Shown here one piece after another: positions 58,664 through 64,000 of a stretch of 64,000 nucleotides of DNA; position 1 is the first letter of the stretch; each line of letters opens with the position of its first letter. Location: positions 18,799 through 82,798 of IMG/VR virus record IMGVR_UViG_3300034374_007216, one strand, 5' to 3'. The position numbers and the translations under genes are program-made. The notes below the pieces were generated by a model. That model had not been told where the DNA came from, did not search any database, and was given only the letters and a program-made list of their open reading frames with translations. The stretch comes from a virus.

Positions 58664-59007
58664 TATGCCACCTCAATTGCTATTTGTATCTTCAATTCAT
58701 TTGATGAAGATTTAGTTATTGGGTTAATTGTATATCGTGCAACAGGTGTAAATTCTGTTGCACCACGAAATTGAATATACACCTCTTTTATTTTATCAGT
58801 AAATGTTGTATCGTATGGTAACTTTGCTTCAACAAGTAATGAAGTGTCATCAACAATAGTAATCGTAGGAGTGAGAGTGATGGCGGGGCGACCTGCCGCA
58901 CCGTCGTCAGTAGTGGCTGGTGTACCATCAAAACCTAAAATAACTTCATTGATATTATCAGCCAAAGTGTCAAGCAAAAGACGACGCATATAATCGCTAA
59001 TCGGCAT
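58663..59007 (-). CDS. Small structural-type protein
   Basis: 114 residues from ATG 59007 with ribosome site GGAGGAATC; the frame runs on to 59148 but that part lies in the previous gene. N-terminal helix (YMRRLLLDTLADNINEVILG), then beta strands (VEAKLPYDTTFT, EVYIQFRG). It overlaps the hub-like gene by 11 bp and abuts the fibre gene, so a tail or baseplate connector is likely. Confidence 0.7.
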   Translation of the reverse strand: MPISDYMRRLLLDTLADNINEVILGFDGTPATTDDGAAGRPAITLTPTITIVDDTSLLVEAKLPYDTTFTDKIKEVYIQFRGATEFTPVARYTINPITKSSSNELKIQIAIEVA

Positions 59008-60412
59008 ATAGATTCCTCCTTTGTCTTGTCTTGTTCGCACCAATCGGAAGCCCGTTCTTGCCGAGTAGCCCTCGATTATGTGTTCCCTTAACACCTCCGA
59101 TAAGGTACGCCGTATTAAATACCCCACGCTCTTTAACAACTGATACAATCCTTAATTCGACTTTTCCAAACAAAGCCAAATTCTGTTCAACAACTTGAAC
59201 ATAAGTAGCGGGGTTTGTTTCATTCACCCCAACAGTCGTTCCTTCTGCTATGCCCTGCAAAATACCTTCAATACCTGTATCTAAATTGAGGAGTGTAATG
59301 TCACTCATGTTACGCATTGGCATGTGTTTTACTTCACTTACAACTTTCTTTTCTCCGCCATAATTGATAGCCATACCGGGTCTTAAGTTGAGCAAATTCA
59401 TGTGTCCTTCACTTGATATGCTACCACGAGCAAGCGAGCGTGATTTGAGTATTTGTCGTGCCACTCTTCGTGCGGCATTTGTTGTTCTTGCTGTATTATC
59501 AACAACGGGCGAAGAATCTTCACGAACCTCCTCCACCTGTCCTTCAACATCATCAACAGTAACAATGACCAAATCGTTTAGTGCTAATGGGTGTCCTTGA
59601 ACCGTAACACGATTGGATATGTTTTCTATTGGATTATCTTGTTTTCCACCAAATCGGAAATTCTTGTCCACGAAAATTGACGCTTCACTAAATGTAATCG
59701 GTATGTAAAGTAAGTTACCAAATCTATCAAGCAACAACATACGGCTATCATGTCGGCCTAAGAATCGAAGTGCTGTCATCAAATTCATATTGTTGAAGTC
59801 TTGACCTACAAATCGTGTACTATGCTTACGAGCAGATGATGCTGTTGAGTTTTTTGGTCGTGATATATTGACACTTGTAGCACCGCTATTGATTGATTCA
59901 CCGAGTCGGATTGCTAAATCAGTAGTACGCAGACCGACATCTATTGGTTGCCCCATTTTAACGATGTTATTTGTAAAACCTATACCGCTCAATGTTTTAC
60001 CTTTCATGTTTCGTAAATTTGCAATTACACCATACGATGCTGATTCTATTGTATGGGGAAGCAACCTTTGATTTGTTTCATCAGCATTGTAAATTAACAT
60101 TGGTTTGTTTGTTGATGAAATAACATTATCAGCAAAGAAAGGAGCGGCAAGACTTGAATGACCGGGTTGTTCATTGTGTGTAAGTTGTATGTATGATTCA
60201 CCTTCAACCAATTGATATGTACGCTCCGGTGTAACTTGTAATGTACGAGAATTACTTTTTTCAATAATTACTTTTGCTTTTGGTGATGTTTGAATAGAAA
60301 CACGAGCATGATGTACTGCGTTATCAACAAAAACAGGCTTACGCACATGTTTCATAATTTCATCAGCATCAGTATTGTACCGACCTTTTCGGGTATTGCT
60401 GATTACTGCCAT
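58997..60412 (-). CDS. Putative tail/baseplate hub-type protein
   Basis: 471 residues, beta-rich. The segment NRVTVQGHPLALNDLVIVTVDD, then repeated Arg/Thr-rich helices (ARRVARQILKSRSLARG) and LRPGMAINYGGEKKVVSEVKH resembles the arrangement in phage late-control/hub proteins (gpD, gp44-like), which link tail tube and tip. The Arg/Lys-rich C terminus is unusual. The call rests on general pattern and neighbours, not on a decisive motif. Confidence 0.5.
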   Translation of the reverse strand: MAVISNTRKGRYNTDADEIMKHVRKPVFVDNAVHHARVSIQTSPKAKVIIEKSNSRTLQVTPERTYQLVEGESYIQLTHNEQPGHSSLAAPFFADNVISSTNKPMLIYNADETNQRLLPHTIESASYGVIANLRNMKGKTLSGIGFTNNIVKMGQPIDVGLRTTDLAIRLGESINSGATSVNISRPKNSTASSARKHSTRFVGQDFNNMNLMTALRFLGRHDSRMLLLDRFGNLLYIPITFSEASIFVDKNFRFGGKQDNPIENISNRVTVQGHPLALNDLVIVTVDDVEGQVEEVREDSSPVVDNTARTTNAARRVARQILKSRSLARGSISSEGHMNLLNLRPGMAINYGGEKKVVSEVKHMPMRNMSDITLLNLDTGIEGILQGIAEGTTVGVNETNPATYVQVVEQNLALFGKVELRIVSVVKERGVFNTAYLIGGVKGTHNRGLLGKNGLPIGANKTRQRRNLYAD

Positions 60413-60414
60413 TA

Positions 60415-61131
60415 CTAATCACCCCTAAGCCAAGATTCACGAGTTTCTTGTACTAAAGGTTGAAATTCTTTACTCCAACCAAGAGCCATTCGACCATCTC
60501 TCGGTTGCCATTGAATTTGGTCAAAATAATCAGTTCCGAAACTTGGCATTTGAACAAGTCTTTCGGGTGGTATATCTTGTTCTAAATATGCTTCTGCTGG
60601 TTCACCCACATCACCTTCATTGCGGAATTGACCTGTTGTAATTTCAGCAGGTAATCGAATGCCTATCCATTTTCTATCTTCTGGATTTATATGTTGATGT
60701 ATTGGAACATCGGGAGGTGCAACAAAAGACCCTCTTTTTCCTTTGTCATCGTATAGTTCTTCAAATAAATTAAATGGAACTATACCATAATCGGGATTGA
60801 ATTCTTTAAAACCGTGTTGCATGATTATATCATGTTCCCAATCAATTGCATCGGGATGAGGCTCAGACCCAATAAGACCTGTATGGATTAACCTTTCAGC
60901 AGGTGGATGTAATATTTTATCACGAATTGCCTGTTCAATTTTTGCTCTTTTTTCTGCAACACTTAAATCTTCTAATTCTAATCTTGGGTCTTGCATATAC
61001 CAATCCATTGTAGGATGCCATCGAGTCATAGTTACCGGCCCATACGAACTTGGTAAATCGGGATGGAACTCACCTAATTCAGTTTGGCGAGTAGCCTTGA
61101 GGAAAACCCATGCTTTGTGAAAGGCGGTCAT
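60415..61131 (-). CDS. AWxLLK-tagged ART-like hypothetical protein
   Basis: 238 residues from ATG 61131 (TGA of the previous gene overlaps; ribosome site GGAGGG). Begins MTAFHKAWVFLKATRQ, the tag, then GEFHPDLPSSYGPV, which is shared with the next gene upstream. The C-terminal YLEQDIPPERLVQMP resembles the last strand of ADP-ribosyltransferase-fold enzymes (D/N-IPPE-x-L). An HIINQHGF-like middle is unassigned. Enzymatic role uncertain; a virion-delivered effector is the working idea. Confidence 0.6.
   Translation of the reverse strand: MTAFHKAWVFLKATRQTELGEFHPDLPSSYGPVTMTRWHPTMDWYMQDPRLELEDLSVAEKRAKIEQAIRDKILHPPAERLIHTGLIGSEPHPDAIDWEHDIIMQHGFKEFNPDYGIVPFNLFEELYDDKGKRGSFVAPPDVPIHQHINPEDRKWIGIRLPAEITTGQFRNEGDVGEPAEAYLEQDIPPERLVQMPSFGTDYFDQIQWQPRDGRMALGWSKEFQPLVQETRESWLRGD
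61033..61115. repeat. Duplicated tag-coding segment, copy 1
   Basis: 83 bp encoding KAWVFLKATRQ and GEFHPDLPSSYGP, 79 of 83 bases identical to 61603-61685. All four differences are silent. Direct repeat 570 bp apart in the same operon. Confidence 0.85.
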
Positions 61132-61991
61132 TGCGTTTCCCTCCATTCAATGAAGTCTTGGTCACGCTTTTGCTGTTCGGGATATAGGCTCTCATTCAAT
61201 CTCGCTTGTTCACTTGTTCTTCCAATTCTTACAAGTGCTTCGGGTGGAATGTTTTGTGGAATTGCATATGAATTGAACAACTGCCTTTCCCCGAACTCAT
61301 CGGGAGAATACGATTCATCCAAATAAGCATCGTTAAGCCTATTACCTCTTATCCCCCATACATCCATCGCTCCTGTGGGTGAACGAGCCGACACTTCACC
61401 ACCCATATCGTGTACCATCCTTACGACTTTCTCCATGTTGCTCGTCGTGGGTTCAATATTGTTATTAAGCATCCACGCCCAAACTGCTTTTTCGGGCATG
61501 TCTTCACTATGATATTGCTTCCAACCTTTTGTTGGTAAAGCCTTCATACCCTCGCTTTGGATTTGTTTTCTGCGAGACTCTTTTGTGTAGCGTGCTCCTC
61601 TCACCGGCCCATACGAACTTGGTAAATCGGGATGAAACTCACCCAACTCCGTTTGGCGAGTAGCCTTGAGGAAAACCCATGCTTTACTCATTGCTAATTT
61701 TTGTTGTCCGGGTTGATTAGCAATATCGGCACGCCATTGTTCTCTTTGTTGGCGTTCCATTGCCTCTTGCTTGTTCTTTTCAGCCTGTGCTTTTGCTTCT
61801 TCAATAGGAGTTAAGGTTGCTTGTACTCCACCGTCAAGGGTTGATTGCATACCGAATCGGGTTTGCCCTTGAGGGAGTTCTTTTTTCATGGGTAATTTTT
61901 TGTCTTTTGGAGTTTTAGCCTCAAATTCACGAGCCAACTTTGGGTGTTTTGCATACATAAAACGCCTTTGGGCTTGACTCTCAAATGGCAA
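61128..61991 (-). CDS. Tag-bearing virion protein, possible ART-like domain
   Basis: 287 residues. N-terminal FESQAQRRFMYAKHPKLAREFE is a motif of small capsid-region phage proteins. A charged linker follows, then the tag AMSKAWVFLKATRQ near residue 102, then about 170 residues in which SRRKQIQSEGMKALPTKGW, VWGIRGNRLNDAYL and IPQNIPPEALVRIGR could be the three parts of an ADP-ribosyltransferase-like fold. It looks like a structural piece joined through the tag to an enzyme-like piece. The ART assignment is tentative. Confidence 0.6.
   Translation of the reverse strand: MPFESQAQRRFMYAKHPKLAREFEAKTPKDKKLPMKKELPQGQTRFGMQSTLDGGVQATLTPIEEAKAQAEKNKQEAMERQQREQWRADIANQPGQQKLAMSKAWVFLKATRQTELGEFHPDLPSSYGPVRGARYTKESRRKQIQSEGMKALPTKGWKQYHSEDMPEKAVWAWMLNNNIEPTTSNMEKVVRMVHDMGGEVSARSPTGAMDVWGIRGNRLNDAYLDESYSPDEFGERQLFNSYAIPQNIPPEALVRIGRTSEQARLNESLYPEQQKRDQDFIEWRETQ
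61603..61685. repeat. Duplicated tag-coding segment, copy 2
   Basis: Second copy of the 83-bp direct repeat described at 61033-61115. Here the tag is internal, about residue 102 of the encoded protein, rather than at the N terminus. Confidence 0.85.
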
Positions 61992-61997
61992 CCATCC

Positions 61998-62423
61998 TCA
62001 CCACTTGACCTTATCAGCCCAATATGCGGCACTCATTGGACCACGAGCAATGTTTTTAGCGTGGCGAGATTTGAATGATTTACGCTTATTTTTCATGCGT
62101 TGAGATTCACCCGCTTTTGGTTTGCCAGCCACACTTGCACCTTGTTCACCAAATCGAATAGTCTTTGTTTTTCCACCCGACCTCGCTACAACAATATGTG
62201 ATTTCTTAGGATGATTAGGTGTACGCTTTGGTTTGTTAAACCCACTCACACCCGCACGAGCGAGGCGTGGGTCACGCTTTTGTGCTTTTTCTAACTCTTT
62301 ATATCCACCACATGAAGCACAATCGGGCCTACCGCAATAACTCCATCCTTCTTTATGTGAATAATCTTCACAGTCATATTGTTTGGCTTTAAGAAGATTC
62401 CATGCGTCATTCATTGGATTCAT
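61998..62423 (-). CDS. AWxLLK-tagged basic phage-type protein
   Basis: 141 residues starting with the tag MNPMNDAWNLLKAKQ. Next comes a Cys/His zinc-like stretch (CGRPDCASCGG), then KSHIVVARSGGKTKTIRFGEQGA and KSFKSRHAKNIARGPMSAAYWADKVKW. The latter matches a small, basic, conserved phage protein (DUF6321/DUF5872-like). Strongly basic, so it may bind packaged DNA. Overlaps the next gene by 4 bp. Confidence 0.7.
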   Translation of the reverse strand: MNPMNDAWNLLKAKQYDCEDYSHKEGWSYCGRPDCASCGGYKELEKAQKRDPRLARAGVSGFNKPKRTPNHPKKSHIVVARSGGKTKTIRFGEQGASVAGKPKAGESQRMKNKRKSFKSRHAKNIARGPMSAAYWADKVKW

Positions 62424-64000
62424 GATGCATCACCACTATGGTCTTGTTCATTGTAAGAAACATCTCCTTTATGTCCTTTTTGATGAAGAGATTGAGAGTA
62501 TCTTGGTTTGACGGTGAAATCCATTCGCTCTTGCTTTGTTTCTCCTTCGCTATGGCTTCTTCTTCGGGGTGCATCCGACCTGTAATGTTGAAGTGTATTT
62601 TCACTTATTACAACACGAGTAATTTCATTGTCCAACAAAGTTGAATCAAATGATGATTCTTCCGTACCGATTATCTTCGGCCCTTTGCTTACAGGCGTTG
62701 CATCATCTGCACCTGTGTCCATTACATACAACGGAGCGTAAGGTGGGTTGCCATCGGGGTTGGTGCTACGAATGTAGTACCCATCCGCCGCCCTACCGTT
62801 TTCAATTTCGTACATGAACATACCATACTTACCACCTGCCGTAGCCGAAAAGAAGTTACTGCCGTATTGCGGCGAAGAAGCGTGTAAGTTATTGTTCGGT
62901 CTAAACATCTCAACATGTTGTTTATCGAGTAATCGAATTGGCCGCATCATGTATGTCACTTTCTTGTCAGTCAAATTGGTTTGTTGAGATGAAGAATCAA
63001 ATACATTTGTTTCGTATGGGTTTGATGTTTTGTTAGCCCCACTTATTCCGCCCCATTGATAATCATTTATTGGTGAAACAAAGTTGCGAGATTCAGCAAG
63101 ATATGTGCCGCCAAGAGGATTGAAGTTTGATGTATGAGATAGTTTCATTGCTCCGCCATCTGGTTGTACGGCGAAGTCTATACCTGTTAAATCATAATGT
63201 CCAATTGTTTGCGAACCTGCGGTATATCCACCTTGCAATACTACACGCTGTCCTACATTTCTATCTGTATGCAAACTGTGTGCTTCTGTATTGATAATGA
63301 TGAGGTTATCATCAACGCCCTCAACATTTTCAGTGTCAAGTCCGATACGAGGACTACTACGGCTTACTGCATCTTTGTGTGGCGAATCGCCTACAACTGT
63401 TTCGACCCTATCACTTACTACGGCTTCGGGTTTGAGTAATCCATTTTCGTCTATGTTGAGTCTTGCACTAATACCACGAGGCACTTCATATGCTTGCAGT
63501 ACATCGTTTCTTGCTCGTATGTAACCATCATTCATGTTTGGTTCAGCCGTGTGATGAGATAGTACAACACCTGTCGTATGTATGGGTTCATCAAGTGCAG
63601 TGAGTACATCTTCATTGAATGCTGTAGGATAGCGTAGTCCACGCCCATGCCCGTCATCACCTACACGATTTGCATTGGTAGGCATATACACATCAACGAG
63701 AATGGTCGAATCGTTGTTATTGACATTGTTTAACCTACCACCAAAACGAGGCACTGTAAAGCCCGTTGCTACACTTACATTACCCGAAGCATCAATCAAT
63801 CCCTTCATATTGACAACAGGTGCTCCGCTATTGTATAATCGTGCATATGGTGTTTTGCCATTTGTTCTGTCATATTCATACGCATCTGCCGCATCCCATG
63901 CGGGTCGAATACCGAAACTTCGTACAGGGTGTCGTCGTACATCTTCTCCACGAGTGTTGCCCCACCAATCAACGAGATAGTAACCAACAGCCTCATCTAT
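62420..64000 (-). CDS. Large structural-type protein, 5' end outside window
   Basis: At least 526 residues. The frame is open without a stop from 62420 to the right window edge, so the ATG at 63808 is internal and the true start lies beyond 64000. Upstream residues continue in protein-like sequence (DEAVGYYLVDWWGNTRGEDVR, IRPAWDAADAYEYDR). Beta- and turn-rich with many Asn, Gly and Thr, and few charged helices; typical of a virion surface or tail protein. No family recognised. Confidence 0.8.
   Translation of the reverse strand: MDEAVGYYLVDWWGNTRGEDVRRHPVRSFGIRPAWDAADAYEYDRTNGKTPYARLYNSGAPVVNMKGLIDASGNVSVATGFTVPRFGGRLNNVNNNDSTILVDVYMPTNANRVGDDGHGRGLRYPTAFNEDVLTALDEPIHTTGVVLSHHTAEPNMNDGYIRARNDVLQAYEVPRGISARLNIDENGLLKPEAVVSDRVETVVGDSPHKDAVSRSSPRIGLDTENVEGVDDNLIIINTEAHSLHTDRNVGQRVVLQGGYTAGSQTIGHYDLTGIDFAVQPDGGAMKLSHTSNFNPLGGTYLAESRNFVSPINDYQWGGISGANKTSNPYETNVFDSSSQQTNLTDKKVTYMMRPIRLLDKQHVEMFRPNNNLHASSPQYGSNFFSATAGGKYGMFMYEIENGRAADGYYIRSTNPDGNPPYAPLYVMDTGADDATPVSKGPKIIGTEESSFDSTLLDNEITRVVISENTLQHYRSDAPRRRSHSEGETKQERMDFTVKPRYSQSLHQKGHKGDVSYNEQDHSGDAS

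Noticed and set aside
63805-63996. Minus-strand ORF of 63 codons at the right edge
   Set aside because: The frame of the long structural gene stays open to the window edge and reads as sensible protein, so this overlapping frame is a shadow and the ATG at 63808 is not the true start.
1-64000. tRNA or rRNA genes
   Set aside because: No cloverleaf with a GTTCGAATC-type T arm or rRNA-like stretch was found by eye; a covariance-model scan would be decisive.

Overview
The window looks like about two thirds of the genome of a tailed or tail-like double-stranded DNA virus of an archaeon, most likely a marine euryarchaeon. Evidence for archaea: a group II (thermosome) chaperonin, a clamp-loader small subunit, a PCNA-like clamp, family B DNA polymerase, archaeo-eukaryotic primase, XPF-type nuclease, TATA-type promoters (TATTTAAA) and Shine-Dalgarno sites of the GGAGGTGAT type. 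This set resembles the published magroviruses of Marine Group II Euryarchaeota. That affiliation is my inference and was not tested by any search. Both window ends cut through genes, and no large terminase, portal or major capsid protein is recognisable here, so those presumably lie outside.

Layout. (1) 1-13.9 kb, mostly minus strand: late or virion-associated genes, including membrane proteins, a Ras/Arf-like small GTPase, an AbrB-like protein, and a group of proteins carrying the short sequence EPMDxAWxLLK. One plus-strand member (9772-11655) and an HMG-CoA lyase gene sit in this block. (2) 13.9-16.1 kb: a mostly non-coding control region with a GC-rich structured segment, one isolated gene followed by two strong hairpins, a pair of identical palindromes 30 bp apart, and an iteron-like element whose sister copy lies at 6.75-6.93 kb. 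(3) 16.1-38.7 kb, plus strand: tightly packed, mostly small early-type genes, many with zinc-binding Cys pairs. Recognisable members are an SNF2 helicase, two dual-specificity phosphatases, a Dcm-like methylase, a pyrimidine-dimer-glycosylase-family protein, DUF932 and DUF3846 proteins, and a tandem family starting MIDTDKY. (4) 38.7-56.4 kb, plus strand: the replication and repair module (clamp loader, possible ssDNA-binding protein, RecA-like ATPase, clamp, PolB, a GHKL-ATPase/nuclease fusion, HNH, C5-methyltransferase, Cas4-like nuclease, primase, XPF-like nuclease, helicase-like ATPase, DEDD exonuclease, chaperonin). (5) 56.4-64 kb, minus strand: tail-fibre-like and other structural genes, again including proteins with the AWxLLK sequence.

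Two features tie the genome together. The first is a near-identical promoter block (AGTATTTAAAC followed by TAACTAAGAAA and a GGAGATGA ribosome site) that heads ten early or replication transcription units. It usually overlaps the stop codon of the gene before and sits at an almost fixed distance from the next start codon. The second is the AWxLLK sequence, found 15 times in ten otherwise unrelated proteins, either at the N terminus or repeated inside long proteins. Carriers include a predicted kinase-fold protein, a GNAT-like protein, a ParB-like protein and a possible ADP-ribosyltransferase-like protein. I suggest that this sequence is a sorting or packaging tag for proteins loaded into the virion and delivered to the host. 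It is the best candidate in the window for an undescribed system.

Within operons, genes are coupled by ATGA, GTGA or TTGA overlaps. Because the ribosome site for the next gene lies in the last codons of the previous one, many unrelated proteins end in the same residues (EEE, EVIA, GVEVTA). No tRNA, rRNA, CRISPR array or insertion sequence was seen.
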